Notes: generated by a model from the letters alone, not told the origin. A DNA stretch of 64,000 nt from Hyalella azteca (GCF_000764305.2 NW_025947367.1:273864-337863); one strand, 5' to 3'; shown: positions 11,285 through 24,300, counted from the first letter of the stretch. Made by a program: numbers and translations.

Positions 11285-11365
11285 TGACTGCAATGTGCGC
11301 CATATATGGTACACGCATGCATGTCCGAAACTGTGATGTGCGCCATATATGGCGCACGCTTAAAA
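11285..11365. repeat. Paired palindromes containing CCATATATGG
   Basis: GTGCGCCATATATGGCGCAC near 11337-11356 is a perfect 20-base palindrome. A near copy, with GGTACAC on its right, lies about 39 bases to the left. Each contains CCATATATGG, which fits the CArG consensus for serum-response-type MADS factors. The duplication and the surrounding 'ttgactgcaatgtgcgcc' could equally be the terminus of a DNA transposon. Confidence 0.45.
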
Positions 11366-13156
11366 AATTCAACTTTTTAGAAAAGCTCATTGAAATATCA
11401 GCCAGATCATCAACATGTGAAAAATATGATAGAGAATTGACAATAATGCTTTTGTAAACCTATAATCTAGCCTGAAATAAGAAGTAGGTACAAAAAATAA
11501 AAAGTATTGAATAAAGGGTGTTATCCTATTCCAATATGATGAAACATATTTTTTCAGTATTGGTATGGATTATAGAAGTCGAAGAATAGGTACCTACTAG
11601 ACATCCAAAAGTTGCCTAAACTCACACAAAATGCCACTGGAAAAAGCAAGATACATGGTGAAATGGATTCCCAGCACTACCGGTAGGATAGCAATTAGTA
11701 GTTACTCTTCTAGCTTTCCATCTCACTTCAGCACTAACTTCCTCTTTTGCAATTATATTTCAGTAGAACACAGAGCAGTAGCTCGTTATGAAGTTGAGAT
11801 CCTCAGCTTCAAATAATTTAGCACTGGAATGCAGACATCTAAATAATTGTGATTTGGTCATAGAAACATTTCTTTGTGTGTCTGACCTATTACTAGTGAC
11901 AATACATTTAGTCATCTTCAACGACTTCATCAACTTTTTATTGACTATAAAACTGATCACCAAGCACCCAGGCATTTGCTACAGCAGTTTTTGGCGACAA
12001 CTTGAACAGTTGTCGGTACCACTTCATGCTTTGTCTCAGTGCAGTTTTGTAAGACATCATCTAATTGAATTATAAACTTCCTATTTGCAGCATTTTATCC
12101 CAGAATGATTAGTAGTTTGAGTATTGCAGTTACATTCTGATTCCATTTGCCCATAAACAATGTTTTTTTTCAAGCATCAATACTGATGTGATGCAAATTT
12201 TTATTGTAGTTGCCATGTACCTCATATGGCACATGTTGCCTATAAAGATAAAAGTTTCCATTCCAGGCAATGTGCACCAATAGAGGCTCATGGTTTTTAT
12301 GTAAGAAGTTTGTAGAACTCACTTAGACAAGAGCAGAGCACTAGCTCCCATCTTGCTGTCATATCTGTAACTAAAGTTATTCAAGTTTGAATGAGTCGCA
12401 TCACTGGAATTCTGGCTATTTTGGGAATTGGAGTCAAAGTGTTGAAACACTGAAGCCTTAAAATGAGTTATGCTACATGATTAACTAAGCCTGGACTACT
12501 AGCAAGCAATAAACACCATAATAAGGGCCTGCACCTACACAGGGAGTGTGACATCTCCAGATGTTCATGGTGCTTAAATATTTGCCACATGCCATAAAAT
12601 AATTGGAGATTATCGCATCATTTCGTTGGTTTGCAAAAATTGTTCACATACAGATAAACACATAGATTCAAATGCAGTCGGTAAACTGCATGACATCAGA
12701 CTAGCAGCAGCCTATCATGAGCTCACCTACCTTTGTATAGTGGTGAGAGATGCAATGTGGTAGGCAGGGTTGGCAATGATTAAATCTAAATGATTAAATC
12801 ATGTGATTAAATCACTTGATTTTTTTATAAAAAATCATGATTTTTTTTATTTTTTTTATTTTTTCATATATTTAAAAATATTGAGTGGCAGTCTGCAATA
12901 TATATTGAGGTATTGTTATTCATGGTTTAGTATAAATGTACTATGAATGACAAATTGGTATATAAACTTGTTGCCTTTAGTGTGTATTAGGTTCCAATAA
13001 ATTGAATGCTTTTGGTACAGAGGCATCAAGAGTGCAATACATTGTACGTAGCTAGCAGCTTAGCTAATTCTTATAAGGCTATAAGTAGTCTAACTATTTG
13101 ACTATTTGTTATATATTGATTACAATATACAATTTAAATGTGTTAGCTAGCTTATA
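11366..13156. other. Non-coding DNA, possible hAT-like end near 12764
   Basis: No supported gene. At 12764-12860 'cagggttggcaatgattaaa' is followed by repeated 'atgattaaatca' units, typical in style of one end of an hAT-type element. I found no matching opposite end. Confidence 0.35.
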
Positions 13157-13908
13157 AAGGGTGGGGCAGAACTGATTGAACAGTTCTGAGGCGAAATAAA
13201 AGGGTTATGGAGGTACATAACGAAGAATGTTTATTTTCCTCATGATTAGCATAACATACCATTTAAAATACTTATGTTTTGAAAACAATATCAGGAAGAT
13301 GGGGTTTGTTAGCTGCATCACACTGTTGGAGTTGTTCTCGGAAGTTTTCTACAGCACGTTCACACATATGGCAAGGTATGGCCATAACCTCTGCTGCAAT
13401 ATGTTCCCTTAGCTGTGGTAGGGTGTAAGGGTGACTTCTGAACCCCTTTCTTTTAGATGTCCCCAAAGAAAGAAATCGCGAATGCTCAAATCAGGTGACC
13501 TCGCAGGCCACTGTAAATCACCCCTCAGAGACACCAGACTTATGGGAAACATGCGTTTCAAAACATTGAGTGACATTCGAGCTGTGTGAGCTGTAGCCCC
13601 ATCCTGCTGGAACCACACGTCTCCCAATGCTTCATTTTCAACAATGTTTTCCATCATGGGCTGCAATAAATTTTGCAACATTGCAGCATAGCAATCGGAA
13701 TTCACTGTCATGGTTACTTACTCCTCTGAGAACGACTCCAACAGTGTGTTGCAGCTAACAGCCCCCATCTTCCAGATATTGTTTTCAAAACATGAGTATT
13801 CTAAATGGTATGTTATGCTAACCTCTAGGAAAATAAACTTTCTTCTTTATGTACCTCCATTACTCTTTTTTTACCTCAAAACTGCTCAATCAGTTCTGCC
13901 CCACCCTG
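13157..13908 (-). mobile_element. Internally deleted mariner/IS630-type transposon
   Basis: The inverted repeats are about 200 bases long and begin AGGGTGGGGCAGAACTGATT; the right copy is at about 13700-13908 and each end is next to TA. Between them the minus strand keeps the C-terminal part of a mariner-type transposase: VWFQQDGATAHTA (second catalytic Asp), then ARSPDLSIRDFFLWG (third catalytic position) and LQQCDAANKPHLPDIVFKT at the end. A frameshift separates the two pieces near 13440. The N-terminal half is missing, so it is a non-autonomous deletion derivative. Confidence 0.85.
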
Positions 13909-14366
13909 TATATTTACAGGGTGCAAGCATTACGGTATGCCTGCCCTTGTGCAAGCATTATGCTCAAAAGGTATTGCATTTACATTTACAAGTTTTGCCC
14001 ATACCAACTGTAGGCATAAATAAGCTGTTGCTATGACAGATACCATAGTGGTTCTGAATTGCAAACATTAAGGCTCTAGGAATATTATTGATGAGTGTGC
14101 TTGGTACAAGCAACATTTTTTTTTTTGCTGCTTTGCACAGCACTAGTGCTCAATTGACTTATTTTTAGCATATCATGAGTGGTAGTTGCCATCTGCTGTA
14201 GTCCAATTATATATTCATCATATGAAAACAGGCAGCCAGACTCAACTTTATTACACTCTATAGTCTGATTTAGTAAAGCACATGCAAATAAAAAAACTTT
14301 GAAAGGAGTTGGATATGTTTATAAATTAATTATGGGACCCTCATTATTTGATTTTTTTATTTTCAG
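13909..14366. other. Upstream region of the LYAR-like gene
   Basis: No coding signal. Pyrimidine-rich sequence ending in TTTTCAG at 14366 looks like a 3' splice site, so the gene probably has a non-coding 5' exon in or before this stretch. I could not place that exon. Confidence 0.4.
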
Positions 14367-14388
14367 ATTTGCAAATAAATCCACTGAA

Positions 14389-16634
14389 ATGGTGTTTTTT
14401 GTCTGCTCTGCTTGTGGGAGCTCCTTCAAGAGCAAGCAAGCTAAAATGCACACATTCCGGTGCAGAGACTCGGCATTCAGTTGTATGGACTGTGGCAAAG
14501 AATTTCAGTAAGGATTCCTTCTACTTATTTTCACTTATGATTGAGCTGTATTGCTCATGAAGATAATTTGGATGATAATGTATTATGTTGATTCAATTAT
14601 TTATCAATTCAATTTCCTACTGGATGCCAATTTCTTATAATTTATGTCTGAAACAAGAATAACAGAGAATACTCTTGTAAGATGATCTATACCTGGAAAT
14701 GCCTCTGTTTGTCCTGGTGTTTTAAATAGTAATGAAATAACATAACATAGTGATGTTGGCGCTAAAGAGTAGGCCTGATGTGGCCTGTCGCTGATTCTTG
14801 AACTTTATGTGTCTGAATGCCTCTTAGTGTATTGAGTTTCATTCACACATGAAGTGAATGTCTTTAAAAATGCTCCGTCATCACTAAGCAGGTTAAAAAC
14901 AAAAACAATTCTATGTAATTAGAAATAGAATATTCTGAAAATCTGAGTTTAATTCATTAATGTAGAATTTGCTCAAATATTGCTGTAGAAGCACAAAAAT
15001 TTGTATAAATTTGTTGACTAAATTTTTAAAATGGCACTATCAGTGTTCCCAAATTATTCTTTATCATTTACATCCATATCCTGTCCTAATAACTTCAATT
15101 ACCCAGTACTACTCTATTATTTATAGTTTTTCTTTGCCAACAGAAGTAGCTTGGATACAATTATTTGCATATGTAAGTGCAGCTTTGCACTTCAAGGCTG
15201 CTCCATCTTAAGTATGTCTCTTTTGCATTTTTTTAAATTGTCATCTGTATTTTGCAGGGGTTACTCTTTTACTGAGCATACTCAGTGCATCACTGAAAGT
15301 GAGAAGTATCATGGCAGCCATCATGTCCCTAAAACATCATTGGACAAGAATGCCTTATGGGTGGAGAAGGTCAAAAATCATCTTAATAAACAAGAGACAA
15401 AGCCTTTCTTGAAAAAAATGGTCGGGAAGATGCTGGAAATGCCTAACATTCCTAGGAAAGAGAAAAAATTCATGGTTAGTAGATTACTTCAAGTCTGTGC
15501 TACATATCTGGTGGACATGTCAATTTTTGCTCCCATATTTATGCGCCAAAACTCCATAAATAAGTTCTAACAGCTGTTGTTATAATGTTGAACCTAATTT
15601 TCATTCAATATCTAGGAATGTTCTATACCAAGGTTTGCAGCAGTGTCATAGATCTGGTTTTCAATTGAAAAATGTGACGATGCTCATGCTTTCAGTGACT
15701 AATCTTACTTTAAAATAATGGATTTTTTAAATAATTGATCTAACTTCTTTTTCTCTCACGTTTACTTTTCTTGTAATCGGCATTCATTGCTGATGGTGTA
15801 GCTCTCACTAAAGTTTCTATTCTCTGTGATTATTATTATTTTTTTTTCCAGAATTTTGTCCGCACCAATCTGAATGTATCCAGCGAGCAGATCGTCCAGG
15901 GTTTATGGGAGTTGGTGTCAGGAGCGATGGCTGTGGCTGACAATGCAAGTGCAGAAAATGTCGCAGATAAAGAAAATTCTTCTGCTGTACAAAATGGACA
16001 AAACTTGGAAGAAAAAGTGACCAATGGTGTTGCTGATGATATGCAAATGAAAGAACAAAAAACGCAAAGCTTGCAAAAAAATCCAGAAACTGACCACTCT
16101 TCCCTGCCTGACGAAACGTCCCACAAAAGTAAAAAAAGGAAAGTATCTTTTGATGGGGACAGCTTAGCAGCTACCAATTCCCCATCAGATGAACACGAAG
16201 AAGATGAAGAGGTATCCAGTGAACCCCGGGAAAGTAAATCAAAGCGACGGAAGAAGAACAAGGGCCGCCAGAGTGCGACTGATGAACCTGATGATTCAAT
16301 TATGTGCCGTCCAACTCATGGAGGAAGCAGGGGTGAAGATCTGGCCAATTTGGAGTCTGTGTCCGTGGATGCAGTGACGGGCCTCAAGGCTTTCAAGTGG
16401 CGGTCTTCTCTGAAGCGCATTTTGCGTGCAGGGCCTGCCGAGGGCATGAAGTTAACCAAGCTTCTCCACAAAATTGAGCAGGAATACAACGACCCTGTGA
16501 CTGGGGCGGCCATCCCGTTGTCTAGAGATGAGTTAAGATCAATTATGATGAAAACTCTGAACAAGAAACCGTTCAGCGTGTTGCATGATAGAGCTAAAGT
16601 CGGGAAATTCAATACTACTGTGGATGAAGTATGA
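14389..16634 (+). CDS. LYAR: LYAR-like cell-growth-regulating nucleolar protein
   Basis: Coding exons are 14389-14507, 15258-15474 and 15852-16634 (phases 2 then 0), giving 372 residues; human LYAR is close to that length. Exon 1 opens MVFFVCSACGSSFKSKQAKM and continues with CRDSAFSCMDCGKEF, the C2HC-type LYAR zinc-finger pair. The next exon gives GYSFTEHTQCITESEKY and a basic region, then NLNVSSEQIVQGLWELV. The middle (residues 150-290) is acidic and Lys/Arg-rich with likely nuclear or nucleolar signals (KSKRRKKNKG). The last 85 residues, starting FKWRSSLKRIL, form the winged-helix-like LYAR C-terminal domain. In other animals LYAR is a nucleolar RNA/DNA-binding protein that promotes ribosome synthesis and cell growth. 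Intron 1 holds a short CR1 scrap. A piece of exon 3 is duplicated at 29495-29591. Confidence 0.93.
14738..14812 (-). mobile_element. CR1 3' UTR scrap in LYAR intron
   Basis: Matches the CR1 3' UTR found at 26280, 27735 and 57860 ('aggcctgatgtggcctgtcg'). It is too short to carry coding sequence. Confidence 0.6.
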
Positions 16635-17560
16635 TGACTGTGAATTGAACGATACCCAAACTACAAAATTAATTGCGCTAATTTCTTGCCCCCATAAATT
16701 AATCTTGCAAATATCAAGTTAATTGTGTGCATCTTCGTATTCGACATCCGGCTCACTTATTTTAGCTTGTGTATTTATTCTCTTCTTGTTTTAACTTATT
16801 TATTTGATTGTAACTCGACCAACTGTTTTGCGTAATTGCCAATTAATTTGTAGTTTGCTGCCTCAACAGTCGCACAGTACATGATGTGAAGTACTCAACT
16901 CTTATTCACCTTTATTTTACACTCTAAGCTACAAGCAGGATATTGTTTCATAATTCATTAGTTGTTTACGTAGGTTTATCTGTATAAATGGTTTCAAACC
17001 AATCATTAATTGAGTGTCGTTTCAAGTTGATACATGAGTGTAACGGAAAGAATTGTTATGTTGCACAATAATTTATTTTACAGTTACATCTTTTGCCCGG
17101 CAATGTGTCGGAAGAAGCTCATTTTTTTAGCCGGTTGGATATTAACATAATTGTAGTGGAAAATTGCTATTGTGATCTTGCACGTGAATAGCTCGCCGGA
17201 TCATTGAACGACTTGGGACAGTTCAGTGGACTAAGTCAGGCTAAAATTTTTTCAGTTCAAGATCGAGATTGAACTTTATCTCTTGGTTGGGTACATATGT
17301 GAGTTCGTCCTATATGTTACAGTCTCCCATAAATTGTCGTATAAAAACCGTCCTGCTATTTCATACAAACATTTAATGAAAGAAATATTCAAACCGTTTT
17401 TAATTAATAAGCAGAGTTTTTGTATCCGTGATCCACTAAAATTCTGCATGCCGTACCTAGTCTTTGACAAAACTTTTTTTTTGTGAGCCTAGAAGTGGTT
17501 CGAATTTCCAACGAATTTGAGCGAGCCAATAGAATGTGCAATTGAAAAATGGCTTCAGCG
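16635..17560. other. LYAR 3' flank
   Basis: AT-rich; no clear AATAAA was found near the stop codon. This stretch has no counterpart in duplication unit 2, where a CR1 element occupies the equivalent position. Confidence 0.45.
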
Positions 17561-18782
17561 AAATTGTTTCCTGATATATTTGGAACTCAACGATGCAATA
17601 TTCAACCAAATTTAAAGGCTATAAAGTTCGCAATACCTGCGAATTTTGTATTGAATCAACATATGTTGAATGTCATTTAAATTTCGCAACTATGATTTAA
17701 AATTCGCTAGTTATAAAAATACGGTCTGTGCAGCAGCCTGTGGCATCTCTCATGTTGCCGGCGGTATTAAATTCTACGATCTTATGATGAGTTTAGGACT
17801 TCTTAGTCCACGGTCACGCAGATTCAGGAGAGTTCCCATTTACCTCGCACACACTCCCATGCTGCGACCACATTTGTATTATATACTCGTACGTTTCTGG
17901 ACATATCGATATGAATGATTATCGTCTTCTTAACGTTACAAGATGACCAGAATTTCGCGTTGGAAAATTTAGTGTGAATATTACATGAATTTTTTTCGAA
18001 TATATCATTTAATGCTCACTCCATGGTTATCATGAATAAAGCATCTCCTTAGAAAACGTAATGTCAGCTTAGTTAAGAGAATGTTACGCTAATAAATCAC
18101 GTGATTCACGCTTGCTTATTATTTTGACGAAAATGCGTGGAATATTTCAATCGATTCCTTATTAATATGAAATTATTATTATTGAAATTTGCAATGAAGA
18201 ATGGCGCAATTTAAGCCTATCATGCCAAAGCGACAGCCGGCATTAAAAATTCCGAAACGGGCAAACGCTTAAACTTTCTTCATTTGCGTTCTAGCGGGAC
18301 GGCTGTTGGAGACCACCACTGCGGTGCTTCGAATGGACTATCATGATCTTAATCCGCTGCTAATTGGTAGTCACCTGGAGATATGCTAGGCGTTCCTTTC
18401 AGGGCTGATTGGTGCACGGCTGCGTTCCCCGTCCAAGCCATAGTTGTGGCAAACATTAATTTATCTCCAGCAGCGAATCCATCTCCCATAAACTACATTT
18501 TATTTTGTAGTTCGGTAATCGGTACTTTGCTGAACCAAATGATTAACATTCAGTTTATATGAGCCTGATTAAGTTTACGTCTGAAAATTAGGTTCGGCGT
18601 TCCGCACTAGGAGCTCCGTAATCGGTAATACGAATTGTGTTCTATCAACGTCATCATTATTTATATCGCAACACTCGATCACACTCATGAAGTGTAAACA
18701 GATCGACCCACAAGTTGATCCTTTGATAGGCCTCCATTCTACTGGCGCTCCGGGAGGCTTCGCCGGTAAAGCCGGTTATTAG

Positions 18783-18862
18783 CATGGTTGAACTAATAAA
18801 TTACTATAAATATTTAGCATAGTAATAACGTATACAAAATTAATTGTATTATTTCAACCATG
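18783..18862. mobile_element. 80-bp relative of the hairpin mini-element
   Basis: The ends CATGGTTGAACTA and tatttcaaccatg are inverted and match the 37-bp elements at 8068 and 19297. A degraded form is present at the same place in unit 2 (about 32082-32150), so this copy predates the duplication. I found no clear target duplication. Confidence 0.5.
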
Positions 18863-19035
18863 TTTTACTAGATGACAAGGAACTCATGCCTGCGGCTCAT
18901 GAGGTCACCGCTAAAGTTCTAATATTTTTTTAATTAAGCCTTTGCTGTTGACTCTCCGCTGACTAAGCACTGCTGGAGGGATCAGTAAACTGCTCCTGGA
19001 GAGATGGGAACAGATATTAGTCTGAAACTGCTGAA

Positions 19036-19830
19036 TACACAGGGGTAGGGCAAAAAATAAAGGAAACCACTAACATTTGGACATCATACTTTTTGAACAC
19101 GTTTTAAGCAATAAAAACTTGAAAACTTCAATTTTATTGTTTTATTGCTAATGTATTATTGCTGCTTATTTATATTTTATGCTTTAACAGATTTTTCTAT
19201 ATCATTTTTGTGGGTAAAACCTAATAAAAATGGCAACACCATTAACAATTCCGAGTTTCAACGTGGCCAAATTATTGGTGCACGTACGTGTGGCAGCATG
19301 ATTGAATAATAATACTAGTGTAGTTCAACCATGGTGTGACAGAAACTTTCCGAATGATTGACGTGTCAAGAGGCACTGTCTTCGTAGAAATGACTGCTTT
19401 TGAAAGAAAAAGCAGAAACGTCCTCAGCAAAGCACTGGGCCGAAAGTCGAAGTTGTGCGAGAGAGGACATCAGCCTCTGAAACTAATTAGTAGGTATAAT
19501 CAAATGACACCGGCTCTTAAAATTATAGCAAACCACAATCGACACCTACAGAACCCAGTTTACACAAAAACGCTTCGGCGTGAGATGCACAAATCTAGAT
19601 TCTAATGAAAAGCTGCACTTAGAATACCTCCGGTCTCAAATATAAATGCTTCAAATCGATCAGAGTGATGTATAAATTAAGAATTAGTTAAAATTATTTT
19701 GGAAACCAATTCACAATTTGTACGAAACAATACCTCGGAGAATTGAGGCTGTAATTGCCACAATAGGTAGAAGACCTACACCAGAATAAAATAATTAATT
19801 TTTCTGTTTCCCTTATTATGTCTCATCAGT
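19036..19830 (+). mobile_element. Tc1-type transposon remnant
   Basis: The left end has 'caggggtagggcaaaaaataaa' style sequence, and the right end near 19806 carries its degraded inverse. Between them is the N-terminal DNA-binding half of a Tc1 transposase: RGQII-GAR near 19262, VTETFRMIDVSRGTVFVEMT (helix-turn-helix), then NPVYTKTLRREMHKSRF. The catalytic half is gone, and a 37-bp hairpin insertion interrupts the reading frame. It is absent from unit 2. Confidence 0.7.
19297..19333. mobile_element. 37-bp hairpin mini-element, copy 2
   Basis: Exactly the same length as the 8068-8104 element. The right arm TAGTTCAACCATG is identical and the left arm CATGATTGAA is diverged. It interrupts the Tc1 transposase frame. 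Flanks gtgtggca and gtgtgaca agree at 7 of 8 bases when shifted by one, consistent with an 8-bp target duplication but not conclusive. Confidence 0.6.
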
Positions 19831-20984
19831 TGGGAGCAATCAGGTGAGACAGACTGTCATTGATGAAGTGGGTCTCAGATGAACAAATAAACAATTTCAT
19901 CAATCAAAAACGTCGGTTGACAACGTTCCCTTATCACACGCAAGCAATGGAATTAGCATATGAATCGTAACACTGGCATTACAAACAGTATGGGGAGAAC
20001 GCAAGCCGGACGGCTACATAAGAAATAGAATCAAGTCAAGCAGAGAAATGTCTTCATTTGGCATAAAGAGACTTTCTCTCTTTACAAATATTCACTGAAA
20101 GTCGACGCTAATGAAAAAAAAAAACGCGTTCTTTTAGTACTAACCGTGAACTCTTACGTGGGAACTTTATAATGATTTTCACACGAAAATCTTGCATGGA
20201 ATTGAATTGGATTGGGAATAGGCTATTATATAATGAAAATTAATTCTTTCATATGTAGAATCGATTGAATAGACCACCTGAAATGTTCATAAAATTGTGT
20301 GCTGACTTGTGATTAAAAATTGCATTGATTAAAATGTTTGCTTCTTTTACGTTAATCAGTAATCCTCTTGCTCAGGAGAGGCACGTATGACACTTTTTCG
20401 CCGTCTCACATTGCTACTAGATTGCTTTAATGTTAACTATATGAAAAAGCGTGACCGGGAAATTTTATTCCCATAGGCTACTAGGTATAAAGCTGCAAGA
20501 TTTAACGGCTTGGACGCAACTCAAAAATTGTTTGATATGGAAATCTTTTGAAGGGAATTCATTAGGCAGGTCTCTACAAAAACAAACAATTAAAATCAGA
20601 TAGTGATTTCCGAAAAAAACTGTTTCCCGCCACCCAGATACTCAAAGATACTCCTTGAATTTAATATTCCACAAAATTGGAATGTTTTTTTTTATAAATG
20701 CATTGCATAGTAGCTATATGTGGGATAAATAAGAGTTTGAAAGGAATAAAATTAAACGTATGTCTTCTGATGATAAACATTTTATGAGAGAATTTTCAAA
20801 GTTTTATTATATTACACCATTATGATTTTGGTTGCCATTATCATAGAAGTTTCATTGAAAAATTAAATTTTTGATAAATTAATTTAAATCAAAATAAATT
20901 AAATTTGGTTTGAACGGTATTCAATACGTGGCATTTGAAGCTCTAATGGTCTAATCGAAGATTGGGAGACACCACTATGACCGT

Positions 20985-21160
20985 GACTCGTTTCGCCGCT
21001 CTATGGGCATTCACTGTATTGATTGTAGAGGCTTAAAAGCCAAGCCATCAGTCGAGACGCTGAGAGTGCGAGCACAAACTCGTCCACACGACCCAGACAT
21101 CTTCCGTTAACTCGTAATTCTGACTCCCGTCAAATTTGAATTATGGTGAATATGGCTTGA
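20985..21160 (+). promoter_or_regulatory. Conserved upstream block of secreted-protein gene copy 1
   Basis: This block stays unusually similar to 33105-33275 upstream of copy 2 while the surrounding DNA diverges. It includes 'ccgtgactcgtttcgccgct', a TATA-like CTTAAAAG (21032-21039), 'gagacgctgagagtgcg' and 'ccacacgacccagacatctt'. Conservation and position suggest a core promoter and 5' leader. The start site is not located. Confidence 0.45.
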
Positions 21161-21372
21161 ATTAAATTGGTATGCAAAGACACGTATTCCAGTAAAACTA
21201 GTTCTGACAGGAAACTAAAGATTTCGCTATCGGTTCTAAAAATTGGACAACTTCCAGTGAACGCGCATTAGGAATAACTAACTCGTCAAATCCTAAAGAA
21301 ATTTGTCCCGATCCCATAATTTTACTGTAACTTTTTGTAACTTTACGAACACAGAAAGTAACATAAATAAAA

Positions 21373-24300
21373 ATGATTGCTAAGATCGTCTCATCGGGAA
21401 TTTTCTTAGAGACCATCCTCATAGGTTTATCTGTGTCAACGAGCAATCGTGTCTTCAAAAAATTGCATTCTTCGGGCTGCCAGGGCTCGCTCATCGCAGC
21501 CCACAACGTCGACAGAACTGTTCTCTGCGCGGGACTGTGTAGCGGCCAAACAGGTACGGGGCTCAGCGTCCTGCGCGGGACTGTGTTGCGGCCAAACAGG
21601 TACGGGGCTCAGCGTCCTGCGCGGGACTGTGTTGCGGCCAAACAGGTACGGGCCTCAGCGCCCTGCGCGGGACTGTGTTGCGGCCAAACAGGTACGGGCC
21701 TCAGCGTCCTGCGGGGGACTGTGTCGCGGCCAAACAGGTACTGGCCTCAGCGCCCTGCGGGGGATTGTGTTGCGGCCAAACAGGTACGGGCCTCAGCGCC
21801 CTGCGGGGAACTGTGTTGCGGCCAAACAGATACGGGCCTCAGCGTCCTGCGGGGGACTGTGTCGCGGCAAACAGGTACGGGCCTCAGCGCCCTGCGCGGG
21901 ACTGTGTTGCGGCCAAACAGGTACTGGCCTCAGCGCCCTGCGCGGGACTGTGTTGCGTCCAAACAGGTACGAGCATATTTTTCTGGGGGAGCTTAAAAAT
22001 CTTCAATTCTTTCAGAGTGAAGAACAGGTAAAAAGTTTGGGATGCATTAAACTAAGCAACAGTAATTAATATTACCACTATCAAAATTTAGTTGATCAAA
22101 ACAAAGTTTAAGGGGACGGCGACAAAGTGGCGTGAGGACTGCGCGGTCACCAGCACAGTACACTCAATTTTATGAGATAGCTGTGTGAGGACTGTGAGGT
22201 CACCAGCACTGTGGACTAAGCTTAATGAGACTTGAGTGCACGGAAGTTACATGAATACTATCTTAGAGAGGCTAAATTTTCTGGCGTGCAGGAGTGCTCT
22301 GTGTGGGCTTCTCCTGGGGCGGCGCCCAGCTGAGCTGCCAGCTGTACAGCACCGTGCTGCCGCTGCAGCCCGGCACCGACGCCAACGCGTCCTGCTACTA
22401 TGACGGTACAAAGCAAATATATCTGATAAATTTACTGTGATGTATTCATGTCGGTGAAATCAGAGAAACTGTTTGATGCTTCTTCTGTTAACATCAAGAA
22501 TTCACTTATAATTATAAGTGAATTACAGCTCCCTCAGTGCTGCATTTATTCAATATATCATTTTACTTACGTTGCCTTCCCATGATTTATTAGCTCGTAT
22601 TTATTTTCTTGTATCATACGATAGTTCCAAAATTCACAGTGCCATCTGAAATGCTACTTTATCACCTCTGTATGAGTTGGAAATAAAAAAATGACATTAC
22701 GTATCCTAATCCTAGAAAATTCCGTCATATAAATTTTTTTTGTTAAACCTACTCAGGTTTCTCAAATGAAAGAATTAAATTTAGATTTTTTATATTATAT
22801 ATACAGTGGGGGGAAATAAATATTCGTACACTTGAAAAATCGTATTTTAATGTATGTAAGTACACAAACTTAACAGGAAAAGTGATTTAAATTATGTATA
22901 GAGACGCATAGTATTCAAAAATACTATCAAAAGAAATTAAATCTCAATGCAACAAAAAACAATGCAACATGTTCTGAACATGTTGCATTGTTTTTTGTTG
23001 CATTGAGATTTAATTTCTTTTGATAGTATTTTTGAATACTATGCGTCTCTATACATAATTTAAATCACTTATCCTGCTAAGTTTGTGTACATACATACAT
23101 TAAAATACGATTTTTCAAGTGTACGAATATTTATTTCCCCCCACTGTATATGACAAGTTCAGCCTAATATCATATGGTAGTCTTTGGTTAATGGATGACA
23201 CCGCAAAATTTCCTGATAGTAGAAAGAATGTTATAGTATATTGTACTTATTTTGCGCAGATTCGATTGCAATAACATAATATCACATACACCACTAGGTG
23301 CCGGCATGACGACCACAACTTCAGAACCTCCTTCTACAGGTAATTAGCTTGTTTAGTGATTATAATCCCAATAAGTGTATCAACAACAACATGTTTTTTT
23401 TGCAATAAATTAAGAATGGATTCATTTAACTAAGTAATCAAAGTATATAAACTCGTTTTATAGCTTTTTACTGTCTATTTACTGCATGAATCGCTATTTG
23501 TCTCTTCAAGTATTCATTAGGGAGTTCTGATGAGTTTTATTAATTGCAATTATAACTCAGTGCGACGAGCTGCTGTGACAGGCTAAACCGTGTTTACTCC
23601 TTATTGGCTTGGGGAATACGTCTGAAAACTATTTAAAAATCTAATACTGATAATCTAATATAACATCGAAGAACATTCACAGCTTGTTGCGGTCTCGAAC
23701 ACGCAGCTCACTTCTCCAATTTTGCTTTGCTTAACCGCCTGGCTTCCTCACCGATTCTGACCAGAAACTGACGCACAGATTTAGGGTCGAATCCGCACCT
23801 TTCAGCGTAAATCCTGCTGAACTGTAACCAGTGGGCCACCCTGCTGTGATTTTTATTCGAGATCTTTTCGTTGCGAAACTTCCGCGGGGCGCTGATTGTA
23901 TAAATGGATGTGTCATTGTCGCACGTGTCTAGTGCACTATTTTGATGCTATAACGGATGAGGATTGTTTAATGTATACATATCACTAAACAACCGTTGTA
24001 CCTAAACTTTTGTAAATTGCGTCGCTTTGCCAGACCAGCGACTTGACGTAAATCCACATACGTATGTAGGCTAAGAAAAGAGTCGTTCTAAACTCACGGG
24101 CGACATCACACGTCTGCATGGTGCTTCAAAAAACTCATAGCTCTCATTGAAATTTTCATGGTGCATTATTCCCCTCCTGGCCAAGAGGAGAAAAATACGC
24201 TTGCGTTACACTTGTGTGAATAATACACTTGTGTTACGCTTCTGTGAATGATACACTTGTGTTGCACTTGGGTGAATAATACACTTGTGTTACACTTGGG

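Noticed and set aside
21373..22069. Long overlapping ORFs of about 200 codons in all three plus frames
   Set aside because: They arise because the 46-bp array has no stops in any frame. Only the part up to a donor is treated as coding.
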